Of a stretch of DNA of 64,000 nt, positions 49,201 to 56,099 are shown piece after piece. Source of the stretch: Uranotaenia lowii. Lineage: Eukaryota > Arthropoda > Insecta > Diptera > Culicidae. The position numbers and the translations under genes were made by a program. Numbering within the stretch: position 1 is the first letter of the stretch; every line of letters begins with the position of its first letter. The notes beneath the pieces were generated by a model. It made no database searches and had not been told where the DNA came from. It saw nothing but the letters and a program-made list of their open reading frames with translations. The stretch spans positions 23,602,118-23,666,117 of the forward strand of contig NC_073692.1 in assembly GCF_029784155.1 (NCBI RefSeq), in the 5' to 3' direction.

Positions 49201-52200
49201 CGCCCCCTTGAGCCCTTACACCGCCCCCCAAACTTCAAAATTGAGCTCACCGCCCCCCTGGAAGCTCTCAACGCCCTCAAGGGGGCGGTAGGGACCACTT
49301 TGAAAACCACTGCTCTATACCAATGGTCGGTCATAGGATTGAATATAGCACTCATAGCATGGCTGTAGAAACGATTTTCAGGTTCAACCCCCCTCCCCAC
49401 ACCGCATGAGGGTCTAGGAAAAGCAAGCAAGATGTTCTACTCAACGCTTAAATTTTTAAACTGGTAATCAAATTTTGATGCTTGAAAAAAGTTATTCAAG
49501 ATGAACAATCTTGACTCAGAACTGATGCCAAAACCTCGAAAACTTATTCCAGTTTCAGAATTCTGCTACAAATTCCCAAAAATTTTTCACTTGATGATAA
49601 AAATTTCTTTATGAATTCTAAATCAATCAATCTGACTAAATCAAAATCAGAAAAAAAAATCACCAATTCGTGAGTTTTTAAGTGGAAAATGATGGACTTT
49701 AAAGGTAATGGGGCAAAAATATTTTTACCATGTCCTTTTTCATCGTAAATTTCTTTAAAAAAACATCTGAAAAATTCATTAGCAACACAACGCTTCCAAA
49801 ATTGTGCATATCCGATAATAGCCTTAGAAATCATCCTGAGTTTTTTTTATACAAACTCTAAAATGGCGATCCAGAATTGATAACTCAGAATAAGATTCAT
49901 AATTCGGAAGTCATATTTTGATTCTGCTTAGAAATAAATAAAGAAATACCTATGAATTCAGATTGAAACCAAATATAAAATACTAGATTGAGGATTGAGG
50001 ACTCTCAAATTGAATTTTTTTTTATCTGGAATCTACATTCAAAAATCGTTTTTATTCACATTTCAGAATCCGTATTGAAATACGGAAAAAATGCAAAATT
50101 TTAAATTCCATAAGAAGTAATTTTCATAATTTTAACTTATATAGTAGCTTAATCTGAATTTTGAATATTTAAAGCAGTAAACACAATTGTTATTCGAAAT
50201 TCGGACTATGCTTATAAATAAGATAAAATTTTCAAGATTACTATTTCATTCCAGTTTCAAATTGCAAGAGGTCATAGACTTAGAATTTTAGAATAGAAAT
50301 TTAGTCAGTTGTTATTTTAGAAAAAAAAGATGTCCTCAGGGTTTTATGCAAGGAATTCATTTTAATAAAAAGTATTTGAGGATAAAGTAACATGTAACGT
50401 TCCCGTAAAAAAATTGATAGTATTTTTATTGCAGTTTTATCAAGAGGCAAATTTGACAGAAATTTGCTTTTCTCAACAAATTAATAGTCCATACAATAGA
50501 GGGTTGATGGTTAAAATCTACGAATTTGCTCGAGAGTTTGATAGATTTAGCTTATTCTATTTGAGCATAGAAAAAGTTTTTTTTCACAAATTTAAGGCAA
50601 GCAAGCAAAAATGTTTTCTATGTTCAAATCAAAAAAGCTTAATTGACCAGATTTTAGAGCAAATTCAAATATTTGAACCATCGATGAAAGTTAGTTCTTT
50701 TATTTGTAACTAAAACATTCCTTGTGCAAATTTTGTTTATCATTTTAGAGATTTTCGTATGCAATTTTAAATATAATTGATTTAATACATTTAACTAGAA
50801 ATGTAAAAGATCTGAAAAAAGAATAAATAAAAAGTAATCAGAAATAATCCATTTATTTTTTTTTATTTGTGCATTCTTTGAACAAATATATCATACAAAA
50901 AAAGGTCCCTAAGTGAAAAGTGAAACAAAATTTTTAAAAACAATTAGAATATGAAAAATTTAAAAAAAAACATAAAAGCAAAAGCTGCAACATTTCATTC
51001 AAAAATATACATCTGTATTTTTTCATTCGAATGAGAGTTTGGAAAGTAAACTAAATTCTTATAACTCAGAAAGTGCTATATATTCAAATAAAAATAATTA
51101 TGTGAAATGATAAAGTGAATTCAAAATTGAAAATGTTGAAGAGAATTGAAAAAAATATCAGAAAAAATCCTAAATTGTCAGTCAATAGTCTAATTTTGAA
51201 CGTTTCTGAAATCTGTAAATCACGTCAATCCAAAAAAAATCTTGAAAAATTTTAAATTTCATGAATTTAAGAAATTTGAAATCAATAGTTTTTGAAAAAA
51301 GAATCAGAAATCTAGAGAATTGAAAAATATTGATAAATTTTATTAAGGTAATAATTTTTATTTTTATTCCAAAAATTGTAAAACGAAAATCAAATCAAAA
51401 TATTTCGATAACCTCAGAAATTTTAAAAATTTAAACTATTCTCAAATCTTGAAAAACTCTAAAAAAAAATTAAATTGGAAAATTTTAATGTTTTATTCAT
51501 GTTGTATGATAGTTTTAAAATTTTGGGAATCTTCATCAATTTTGCATTTGTCGAATATTTTGAAAATTTATATTTTTGTATGTCTCGGGATTTCAAAAAT
51601 TCTAATGATCTAACAGATCTTTAAATTTAAAACAATACAAAATTCAAAATAGCATTTTTTTTATTTTAAAGGAGCTCTAAACTTTGAAGTAAATCACTTA
51701 TTGAAAAAAAAATTTCAAAACTGATTATCTCAAAAATTTAAGTAAAAAAATGTTTCTAAAACTTCTGAAAATTTTTTGAGCTTGTCCCTTTTGAGATGTG
51801 GAAAGACTCGGAAATCTCGTAAAGTTTCGCAAAAAATTTTTTTAAATCACTTTTAAATCATGTTTTTTTTCAAACTACTAAAATCTTGTAAATCTTGGAA
51901 TTTAAGAAAATGTTAAATATCTCAAAGATGTATTTTTCAAACTGCCATATCACAGATAGAGGCAAACAATGTCATATTTTAACTTGAAAAAAAAATCCAA
52001 TGTTGGTAATTTACAATAAAAATTAAAACATTAGGCTGACCCTTCAAAGGAGAGTTCTCTCATTTTTCTTGGAAAAGTCGCATTTTCATCGTACAATTAA
52101 TTATTTAATGCTATAAAATAAGCGATTTAGCCCTTTTTGTTACCATTCTGGTCAGTTATTTGACAAATATTGTAAAAATTAAATTGCCATCGGCAATAAA

Positions 52201-55200
52201 ATAATGAATAGAGCTAAAGTCTGCTATGCCGATCCTATATCATAACATAGCATTCTAAAGTGTAAACAACTAAACCACAGAGAGAGAGAGATTCGATCTC
52301 ATAACCATTGGCATAGCAGACTTGAGTTCTATTCACTATATTTTATCCGCTGGCAATTGATATGTAATTTGAGGCAACACGTTAAGTTTACACTGTTATA
52401 ACCATGGTTAAAATGTTCCAAGAAAAATGACCTTTTTTGAAAGTGAATTCAACAATATTTGACCAAAATGGTAAAGAATTGGGCTAAATCGCTAATTTTA
52501 CTTTTTTTTTGCATTCATCAGTTGTACGATGAAAATGCGCTTTTCCACGAAAACGAGAGGACTTTCCTTGGAAGGGTCAGTCTAGAGCGTTTTTTTGTTT
52601 CAATAATTAACAAACTATGGATTTTTTTTCTCGAGTGAAAAAAAATAACGTCTCTGGGATAATTCCAGAAATTATAGATTGATATTAAAACTACACAACG
52701 TTGTCTTTGTTTAATTTTGTTTTTGTCCCAATCTTAGATATAGCAGTTTGAAAAATAAACCTTTTTGATAGAAAAATCCTTATAACTAACGAATGTTTCA
52801 AGATAGACATTTGCAGTCTAAGACAAAACGGTACGCTTTTTTATTTGATAAAAGTGCTTTGAAGAAACGTCCTTACGAATAAATTCATTTAATAGAGTTA
52901 GAGCTAAAACACTATATTAAGACACGCTCTAACATTTCAACATTGAAAAAATCATAGGGCACTTCCTAATCATCATTTGAAATTAATGACTACGAAAAAG
53001 TTGCTTTAAAAGGTACCGGCTGCAGCTTTGTAGAAGACAATTTTACTCTATCTTAACAATCAAAAAAGTTTGTGTGTCACAATCATGAAAAAAAATGACA
53101 CGTCCTTATATCTGATACTTTAAAATTCAAAGCGCTTTATTGAATGAGTGTTATTGATGAAGATGCCTTTTCTCTAAATCTTATAGTTTCTGCATCATTA
53201 ATTTTGCCTCGCTCAATTCCAGTTCTGGACCACTGTGCGCTGCAATCAAGCAAGATTCTTCCAACTCGTCTAGAAAACTTTAAACCTCTATGAAAAACCC
53301 GTCCTCGACGTTTTGTGCACTTATTCCTGTGGCCTTTCTGCTGTGAACATCCGTCCACACGTTGAAATCATTAAATATCAATTCATCAGGATTCACTCAC
53401 TTAAAATACGAAATTTTTCGTAATAATTTATCAAAGCGAGAAAAACGCGCGCGATGTCAATCAGCCATTGTCCAAAATCTCAAAATTTTCAAACATATCA
53501 AAACATCACAAATTCAAAAGTTATTAAAAATTTCCAACTTCTTAATAACTTAAAAATTTAAAAATTCTCAGGAATAACAAAATCAAGTGCTAGAAAAAAA
53601 CCCAAGTGTTTTAAAGTTTCGAAAAGGTTTTGAATGTTTAAGTAATCCTAAGTATCTCAAAAATCACGATAATCAGATAAAATTGAAAAATTTCAGAAAT
53701 CATGCAATTAAAAAAAACTCAACTACACATATCTCGATAATGTTAAAAATATCTAATATCTCATAAATATCTTAAATTTTGAAAATGTGGACTACAATTT
53801 ATAAATGTTGTAATGCTCAAAAATTTCGACTTCACCAAAAATCTTGCTTATCTAGAAAGTTTCGAAAACCCCGAAAATAATATGTTAATGTTACTATCAT
53901 TTATCGACCATAGCGGTGAAAAGTCATGTCCTTTTTAGTAGGGACATCTGAAGATTATGAAATAATATGTTAATTTCATAGTTTCAACGGAAAAAAATAG
54001 AATTCAAAACTAAATGATACTGAAATTCTCAAAAATCACAAAAACCTTAAAATTCTGGATATTTAGAACATATATTAGGTCTTGAAAACCTTTTTTTAAT
54101 TTTTGGAATTCCAGAATGTTAAAAAAAAATCTAAGTACATACCTTAAAAAGTCTAAAAAAAATGGAAAAACCAAAATTTGAAAACAATATCTGGAATAAA
54201 AAAATCCTTTAAAATTTAATTTTTAGAATCGAACTACAGTAGTTTTTCGATTTTATCAATATTCGCCATATTCACGCACGATTTTATCACTCTTTTTTCA
54301 AAAGTATTAAAAATCATACAAAACCTATTTAAAGTCTCTTCAAATCAATAAAAAATAACGAAACGGTATATGAGTATTAAATAATGTGAAAGTGTTGAAT
54401 TGAATTGTTCATTCTTCCTCTGAAAAGAGTATTTAAGTGCTTGAAATCGTCATTCGAACTTGAAAAACGTTTAAATTTATCCAATTAATTGTTAAAATAT
54501 GGGAATGAAAAGATTATCATAAAAGATTATCTGAAGCGTTTTGAGCCAAAGAGGTATAGATTTTTGTTTTAAAATTTCACACCAGTTTCAATTCGAGAAA
54601 CGAAAAAAATATTTTAAAAACCCTGTTAAAAAGTGCATAGGACGCACATTCATTTTTGTGCCATTTTTTTTTTTTCATATATAAAACGTGTAATGCACCG
54701 ATGTACACTAAGGTTTTATACGCGGTTTGTAAAGGACGCACCCTCATTTCTGGCCTTTAAAGTTTGGCAAAAAACCGGATCCTTTACAGCGTTAAATGCA
54801 GTAAGTTGCTCTAAATTGAACTTTTTTGAAAATTAACGCCTCTGGCTTCAAAGAGCTTATCTGAAAGCAAAATAAGTTTTAATAAGTATTTTTATGGTGC
54901 AGTTTACGCTAGATTTTTTTTATTATTATTTAATCGAAATTAGAGAAAATGTCTTTTCTTTTTGTTTAAAGTATTAGTCTCACTCCATTGTGCACTCTCA
55001 TGGGATGAATATTTTCATATCAATACTCTACATGCTTTGGCTTTAAGGAAAAATCGTGGATTGCTTTGCCTGAGAACATTATAAAGTCAAGTCAATTCTT
55101 TGTCTTCTTGTAAGGATGATAAGTTAAGTTTAAAATGCATTGAAAATCTGATGAAAACTTAGCATGTTATCACTTATTAAAAACAATAACTCATGATTGG

Positions 55201-56099
55201 AGACAAAATAAAAATATACACTTTTCAAGTTTCGCCAAATTCACGGATTCGGATTATCACGGCAATTTTTTTTAGCGTGATAAAATCGAAAAACTACTGT
55301 ATATAATTTCCATAATTCGTTACTAAAACATTCGAAAATTGAATGTTTAAAAAATTTCAAATGTATCTCAGATTAAAAAATCGTTCAAAAAAGGTCAATA
55401 TTTATTGTCACGATACAACAACAATAACTTCTAAGAAATTACTTACAATCAATGTGAATCTGTTTTATTTTCATTACGCTCTGTTTGGTATCATTGAAAT
55501 TTGGAAACTTAATTTTTTTTTTTGGAGTATTTATTATTTGAAAGTTAAATAATTATCAAATTAAAAAATATCAACTATGAAAGAAAAAATCAAAGTTAAA
55601 AAATAAAAATAAAAACCCTAAAAAATTATTATGAAATAAAGAAAGATACAAGGTAAACTTGCAGTTGTGGAATTTATGGAATCAAGAAAGATCTTTCACT
55701 TTCTAAAGAATGCAAAAGTTACTAGATCCATCCAGTTTTTAAAAAAATCCAAACTCGAGATTCCAAAATAAGCTACAATGTTCATTGAAAACAAATTCCT
55801 GAATTTTTAAATCTATCCCACTTGAATACTCAACAACCTCATTACATTACTCATAATCCATTTCTTTGGTACCTACAAATTGAGAGTTCAAAAACTCTAA
55901 TTCTTGAGAATCGATAAATTTACAAAAAGAAACTGAATTTTGTGGTTCCTGCAAATTCTCTGTTCGAGCTAAAGCGTAAATCGATTGAAATCCTAACTTT
56001 CTCTCCTTCTTTCCTCCCAACATAAAAAAAAACACTCCATTTCGTAGCTGGGTCGCCGCCCTCGAATATTCGATAGACCGCTGGATGAAGGCCGGCTGA
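13145..56099 (+). CDS. Large PDZ-PH-PH scaffold-like protein (14 coding exons, ~1747 aa)
   Basis: Joined exons: 13145-13287, 13414-15018, 15115-15232, 25236-25648, 32761-33178, 45048-45998, 46099-46383, 46442-46799, 46858-47087, 47147-47314, 47385-47593, 47655-47818, 47941-48076, 56048-56099. Every junction is GT-AG and keeps the reading frame; from the ATG at 13151 the coding length is 5244 nt. Residues ~1-1420 are mostly disordered, with Ser/Pro/Arg-rich stretches, His-rich and poly-Gln tracts. A PDZ domain (~1429-1505, ligand loop GEFGFRIHG) is followed by PH1 (~1519-1628) and PH2 (~1637-1747); both PH domains end with the conserved helix Trp (RWIAII, RWVAALEY). PDZ domains bind C-terminal peptides and PH domains bind phosphoinositides or proteins, so a scaffold at membrane or cortex is inferred. 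I cannot name an orthologue. An upstream exon may exist, because an acceptor (CCAG) precedes 13145. No catalytic domain was found. Confidence 0.85.
13414..15018 (+). CDS. Exon 2: large disordered region
   Basis: This 1605-nt exon encodes a Ser/His/Gln/Pro-rich, low-complexity segment. It contains repeated short basic-Leu motifs of the form SLPRR/TLPRR/SLNRR, a poly-Gln/Pro tract near 14200-14290, and acidic Ser-rich stretches. Repeated R-R/S-S contexts suggest phosphorylation and docking sites (inference). The acceptor GAGCAG has a weak pyrimidine tract; the donor is GAG|GTGAGT. Long antisense frames here are shadows. Confidence 0.9.
15115..15232 (+). CDS. Exon 3
   Basis: The acceptor TGCATCGCAG and donor CAG|GTGGGT bound 118 nt in phase with exons 2 and 4. 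It encodes a short segment with [11 protein letters not shown] and an acidic Met/Asp-rich tail. It is followed by the 10-kb intron 3. Confidence 0.85.
15500..15685 (-). repeat. TCCCGC-type element end (inverted copy of 43205-43400)
   Basis: The words AAGCGGGACGTGTCCCGCTT, TTGCGGGACGG and the AT-rich block beside them are the reverse complement of the start of the element at 43.2 kb. It is a truncated copy of the same dispersed family. Confidence 0.65.
15690..15925. repeat. Dispersed repeat with GTATTGGGTGAAAGGGCTA word
   Basis: The block GTATTGGGTGAAAGGGCTA occurs near 15690, a close variant at 15780, and an inverted version (TTAGCCCTTTCACCCAATAC) at 15883-15902. The same family recurs at 38.3 and 39.4-40.6 kb. 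Confidence 0.7.
17121..17438 (+). other. Open frame of 105 codons in the left foldback arm (unrecognised)
   Basis: The frame starts [12 protein letters not shown] and ends [11 protein letters not shown]. The same protein, with a slightly longer N-terminus, is open on the minus strand at 17616-17969 in the other arm. It is rich in aromatic residues and Lys, and I recognise no transposase motif. Because the arms are near-identical, openness in both is not independent evidence of selection; it may be chance. Confidence 0.3.
17616..17969 (-). other. Mirror-image open frame of 117 codons in the right foldback arm
   Basis: Translation on the minus strand reproduces the left-arm frame from [10 protein letters not shown] onward. 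It could be the remnant of a gene duplicated when the palindrome formed, or a chance open frame. Function unknown. Confidence 0.3.
19195..19285 (-). repeat. tRNA-like SINE fragment
   Basis: On the minus strand a B-box-like GAGTTCGATTCTAAC follows an A-box-like GGCTCAGGTAGTACACTGG. The resemblance is to a degenerate tRNA-derived SINE head; the anticodon arm cannot be placed. Confidence 0.4.
19562..19800 (-). pseudogene. Tc1/mariner-type transposase N-terminal fragment
   Basis: The minus strand encodes [19 protein letters not shown] followed by [10 protein letters not shown] and a stop: the second helix-turn-helix of a Tc1/mariner DNA-binding domain. Just upstream, in another frame, is [17 protein letters not shown], which resembles the first helix-turn-helix. 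Frame changes and the missing catalytic domain make it a relic. Confidence 0.55.
20000..21240 (-). mobile_element. Degenerate Tc1-like transposon with long inverted ends
   Basis: The terminal ~150 bp (20000-20150 and 21100-21235) are imperfect inverted repeats; both contain blocks like TTTTTCTGGTTAAA..TTCAAC and ATCGTA.TTATTTTTAAAATATT. The left end reads TA|CAGTGAGAGGC. The body encodes a broken transposase on the minus strand. The right edge is approximate. Confidence 0.75.
20442..20985 (-). pseudogene. Tc1-family transposase, deleted and frame-broken
   Basis: The N-terminal part (20985-20698) has a helix-turn-helix ([20 protein letters not shown]) followed by the GRPGR-like AT-hook motif [10 protein letters not shown]. 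The C-terminal part (20648-20442) has the hallmark catalytic block [14 protein letters not shown] and [10 protein letters not shown] of Tc1 DDE transposases. The first catalytic Asp region between the two is missing, with a frame break near 20665-20700, so the protein is dead. Confidence 0.85.
21241..22641. other. Non-coding intronic DNA
   Basis: No transposon ends, repeats or protein-like frames were recognised here. Confidence 0.4.
22642..24905 (+). repeat. Satellite array 2: (TTTTTGTCA)n, about 251 copies, intron 3
   Basis: It is the same 9-bp unit as array 1 in reverse orientation. Variants are rare: TTTTTTTCA near 23120, 23700 and 23858, three consecutive TTTTTATCA at 23175-23200, two adjacent TTGTTGTCA at 24470-24487, and a 1-bp insertion near 24886. 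Clustered identical variants indicate local copying. Long frames (VIF, FCH, FLS, TKM, DKN repeats) are artefacts of the 9-bp period. Confidence 0.98.
25236..25648 (+). CDS. Exon 4: Pro/Ser/Gln-rich segment
   Basis: The acceptor CGACAACGCAG and donor CATCG|GTAAGT bound 413 nt. It encodes [14 protein letters not shown], a Ser-rich stretch, a poly-Gln run (RQQQQQQQS), and a basic tail ([15 protein letters not shown]). Confidence 0.88.
26170..28190 (-). pseudogene. Non-LTR retrotransposon ORF2 relic (reverse transcriptase)
   Basis: On the minus strand the order is: a linker-like segment (27945-27742, [17 protein letters not shown]...[10 protein letters not shown]), the catalytic reverse-transcriptase motif in [20 protein letters not shown] (about 27735-27655), then [21 protein letters not shown] and [14 protein letters not shown] (27640-27330), then after an insertion RTLGVF, NIFGGV and [16 protein letters not shown] plus [20 protein letters not shown] (26510-26190). 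Most of the palm domain before FADD is deleted, frames shift, and two stops follow FGGV, so it is inactive. The clade was not determined. Confidence 0.85.
26518..27335. mobile_element. hAT-like 818-bp foldback inserted in the reverse transcriptase relic
   Basis: The ends are TAGACTGAGT and ACTCAGTCTA, and the 8-bp duplication ATATCCAT flanks both sides (26510-26517, 27336-27343). The two halves are inverted copies almost to the centre near 26925. The 8-bp duplication points to hAT (or Mutator-like) transposition. Removing the insert and one ATATCCAT restores the frame HETW-I-L-F-E-E-D of the host retrotransposon. Confidence 0.85.
28193..28434. mobile_element. 242-bp foldback MITE
   Basis: The arm starting CTGCCGTGATATGCCGAAG (28193) is mirrored by CTTCGGCATATTACGGCAG (28416-28434). 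The inverted match runs inward through AGATCT and CCCACTTTCCACTTCTCC to a centre near 28312. No transposase is present. Confidence 0.75.
28560..28628 (+). repeat. tRNA-derived SINE head
   Basis: GATATAGCTCAGTTGGCAAG holds a strong A box (TAGCTCAGTTGG), and GCGAGTTCGAGTC a B box. The acceptor stem does not close and the downstream part runs into a MITE end, so this is a SINE fragment and not a functional tRNA. Confidence 0.6.
28676..28901. mobile_element. Harbinger-like MITE (226 bp)
   Basis: The ends GAGCAAGTTCACTGGTG and a degenerate mirror (AGTGAACTTGCAC) are flanked by TTA on both sides (28673-28675, 28902-28904). A 3-bp TTA duplication is typical of PIF/Harbinger. A second, truncated end of the same family lies just to the left (28630-28668). 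The related full copy is at 34823. Confidence 0.7.
29540..29885 (+). repeat. Degenerate minisatellite, unit about 50-70 bp
   Basis: The phrase CTTGGCAAGGAGCTGAACTC followed by TACTCAAG recurs in diverged form near 29578, 29638, 29688, 29738, 29790 and 29858. Spacing is irregular. Confidence 0.6.
29888..30790 (+). mobile_element. GC-richer unit, possibly a solo LTR (unclassified)
   Basis: A sharp rise in GC from about 30040 to 30760 sets this apart from the intron. It starts after a TGTCTGTACTGTG word and contains a donor-like CAG|GTAAGC (30315) and an acceptor-like TTACTACAG (30398). No ORF with a domain was found. A solo LTR of a BEL- or Gypsy-type element is one guess, but I could not find matching ends or a target duplication. 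Confidence 0.3.
31310..32600 (+). repeat. Satellite array 3: (TTTTGTCAA)n, about 143 copies, intron 4
   Basis: This 9-bp unit differs from that of array 2 (rotated TTTTGTCAT) at one position. Variants: TTGTTGTCAA-like at 31353, and TTTCGTCAA with the C at 31852, 31897, 32194, 32203 and 32266. Those intervals are whole numbers of units. The array ends 160 bp before exon 5. The open frames (VNF, SIL, DKI, LTK repeats) are artefacts. Confidence 0.98.
32761..33178 (+). CDS. Exon 5
   Basis: A strong pyrimidine tract and CCCCCACAG precede it. It encodes [20 protein letters not shown], a Pro/Ser-rich stretch, an acidic segment ([19 protein letters not shown]) and [16 protein letters not shown] chose donor CAA|GTAACA because an earlier GT at 33135 gives a phase that meets a stop in exon 6. 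That donor is the weakest of the model. Confidence 0.8.
33425..33605 (+). repeat. Eroded TGACAAAAA tract
   Basis: ATGACTCAAAAATGA, ATGACACAAAAATTA, ATGACACAAGAATTA and ATGACAAAAATGACG words recur about every 9-25 bp. It is in the orientation of array 1 and, like 4540-4762, appears diverged. Confidence 0.65.
34823..35114. mobile_element. Harbinger-like MITE (292 bp)
   Basis: The ends GAGCAAGTTCACTGG and CCAGTGCTC are flanked by TTA on both sides (34820-34822, 35115-35117). Inverted blocks continue inward (AAAGTGGTAGAAATTTTG..., ...GTACCACTTTTTCCCAAC). It is the same family as 28676-28901. Confidence 0.75.
36545..36640. repeat. ATTCGGCCGAATA palindromic cluster
   Basis: TATTCGG, CCGAATA and CGGCCG words repeat in direct and inverted order within ~90 bp, which looks like a transposon end or a recombination site. 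The DNA to its right may be an hAT relic. Confidence 0.5.
36745..36850 (-). pseudogene. Possible hAT transposase C-terminal relic
   Basis: The minus strand reads [20 protein letters not shown], which resembles the hAT dimerisation motif (S-x2-x-F-S-x2-G-x-I-x4-R). The flanks are too decayed to extend it, so this is weak. Confidence 0.25.
38238..38482. repeat. Dispersed GTATTGGGTGAAAGG repeat, two modules
   Basis: Each module reads GACGTCATCTTGAAATCCAA-type block, GATGGCGG, GCTGAACTTT, then TCGCATGAAAC and ATATTGGTATTGGGTGAAA. Module length is about 110-125 bp. Confidence 0.7.
38578..38636. repeat. Inverted repeat with 18-bp perfect arms
   Basis: AACAGTGCCATCTATTGC (38578-38595) and its exact complement (38619-38636) surround a 23-bp spacer. 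It could be a short MITE or a hairpin; no flanking duplication was seen. Confidence 0.7.
39445..39815 (+). repeat. Three tandem modules of the GTATTGGGTGAAAGG family
   Basis: Three ~120-bp modules (from about 39450, 39588 and 39718) each contain TGAAAGGGCTAAACTA, GCCATCTTGAAATCCAAGAT-like, GGCGGCTTCC and GAACTTTGAAATGCTG blocks. They are in direct orientation. Confidence 0.75.
40195..40640 (-). repeat. Inverted set of GTATTGGGTGAAAGG-family modules
   Basis: The same modules as at 39.4-39.8 kb occur here in reverse (CGTTTAGCCCTTTTACCCAA, GCCATCTTGGAATTTAAGAT, and so on), about three to four diverged copies. With the direct set they form a large inverted repeat around 39820-40190, whose centre contains eroded 9-mer-like AT-rich sequence. 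Confidence 0.7.
41690..42650. mobile_element. Possible element with ATGCGCATATT inverted ends
   Basis: GGCGGGCTATATGCGCATAT (41737) and GGCGGGCTAAATGCGCATAT (41931) are mirrored by TGTATGCGCATATTACCCAA and CATGCGCATTTAGG (42585-42618). The interior is AT-rich and non-coding. The outer limits are uncertain. Confidence 0.4.
43205..44165. mobile_element. TCCCGC-type non-autonomous element
   Basis: It opens with repeated GTCCCGC words (CGTCCCGCAAAAGCGGGACA, TGTCCCGCTTTTTTGTTGAG), and related words close it near 44120-44160. The middle is AT-rich. The start is repeated in inverted form at 15.5 kb, which marks a dispersed family. Confidence 0.55.
45048..45998 (+). CDS. Exon 6: basic, Ser/Pro-rich region
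   Basis: The acceptor CCTTTCCACAG at 45047 is chosen over TTGTTAG at 45029; both keep frame. It encodes [20 protein letters not shown], charged stretches ([20 protein letters not shown]), many SP/TP sites ([20 protein letters not shown]) and [16 protein letters not shown] at the donor. It is likely disordered, with many potential proline-directed phosphosites (inference). Confidence 0.88.
46099..46383 (+). CDS. Exon 7
   Basis: It begins [13 protein letters not shown] with a CxxC pair that lacks an obvious second pair, so a complete zinc finger is not supported. Gly/Thr-rich and acidic sequence follows, then [20 protein letters not shown]. The acceptor is CCCCACAG and the donor AAG|GTGAGT. 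Confidence 0.88.
46442..46799 (+). CDS. Exon 8
   Basis: Bounded by introns of only 58 bp on both sides. It encodes a linker ending in [20 protein letters not shown] just before the PDZ domain. The composition is more folded-looking ([20 protein letters not shown]) than exons 2-6, but no domain was recognised. Confidence 0.85.
46858..47087 (+). CDS. Exon 9: PDZ domain
   Basis: One exon encodes nearly the whole PDZ fold: [20 protein letters not shown] with the carboxylate-binding loop GEFGF, then [39 protein letters not shown] and DTLELE. These match the canonical pattern (P-A-x3-G-L-x2-G-D-x-I-L-x-V-N-G). The donor is GAG|GTTTGT. Confidence 0.93.
47147..47314 (+). CDS. Exon 10: start of PH domain 1
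   Basis: It encodes [20 protein letters not shown] followed by [17 protein letters not shown], the first strands of a PH domain (x-G-x-L...K-W-x3-W-F-x-L...L-x-Y-Y-K). The Lys/Arg pair in strands 1-2 would be the phosphoinositide contact region (inference). Confidence 0.9.
47385..47593 (+). CDS. Exon 11: end of PH domain 1
   Basis: It encodes [20 protein letters not shown], the central strands ([20 protein letters not shown]) and the C-terminal helix [16 protein letters not shown] with the conserved Trp. Confidence 0.9.
47655..47818 (+). CDS. Exon 12: start of PH domain 2
   Basis: It encodes [20 protein letters not shown] then [19 protein letters not shown], the classic G-x-L-x-K...W-K-R-Y-C-V-L...L-Y-F-Y opening of a PH domain. 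Confidence 0.92.
47941..48076 (+). CDS. Exon 13: middle of PH domain 2
   Basis: It encodes [20 protein letters not shown] then [20 protein letters not shown] and EMDKK. The donor CG|GTGAGT leaves the final helix for exon 14, nearly 8 kb away. Confidence 0.92.
48205..49312. mobile_element. Non-autonomous hAT element (1.1 kb)
   Basis: The ends CAGTGGTTTTCAAACTTTTT and TTTGAAAACCACTG match the CAGTGGTT...AA termini common in hAT (Charlie-like) elements. A perfect 8-bp duplication CTCTATAC flanks it (48197-48204, 49313-49320). Both subterminal regions carry repeated CGCCCCC words. It has no transposase. The perfect duplication suggests a fairly recent insertion. Confidence 0.9.
52034..52582. mobile_element. 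Foldback element with TA duplication
   Basis: The left arm GGCTGACCCTTCAAAGGA and the right arm TCCTTGGAAGGGTCAGTC are inverted copies, and the match continues through CATTTTCATCGTACAA and GCGATTTAGCCC. TA flanks both sides (52032-52033, 52583-52584). A tRNA-like, self-complementary block occupies the centre. Confidence 0.75.
52195..52350. repeat. Nested palindrome with tRNA-like B box
   Basis: AATGAATAGAGCTAAAGTCTGCTATGCC (left) is mirrored by GGCATAGCAGACTTGAGTTCTATTCA (right). Inside, the minus strand reads GGTTATGAGATCGAATC, close to the SINE block at 2.9 kb. Confidence 0.55.
53137..53358 (-). other. Unrecognised 73-codon frame
   Basis: The predicted peptide is strongly basic ([20 protein letters not shown]). 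Local GC is higher than in the surrounding intron, so it may be a fragment of a captured or transposon-encoded protein. No family was recognised and there are no paired splice sites. Confidence 0.2.
54237..55299. mobile_element. Tc1/mariner-like MITE (1.06 kb)
   Basis: CAGTAGTTTTTCGATTTTAT and its complement form the ends, flanked by TA (54235-54236, 55300-55301). The interior is AT-rich with no transposase. A repeated word GGACGCAC appears at 54650 and 54734. Confidence 0.8.
56048..56099 (+). CDS. Exon 14: last 17 codons, end of PH domain 2, stop
   Basis: After acceptor CATTTCGTAG the frame continues exactly from exon 13 as [17 protein letters not shown] and TGA (56097-56099). The helix with the invariant Trp completes PH domain 2. 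This confirms an intron of nearly 8 kb. Confidence 0.9.

Larger units (their letters stand above)
48077..56047 (+). other. Intron 13 (8.0 kb)
   Basis: It separates the last 17 codons from the rest of PH domain 2. It contains an hAT element, a TA-flanked foldback and a Tc1/mariner-like MITE. The stretches 49330-52030 and 52590-54230 are very AT-rich with no recognised feature. Confidence 0.8.
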
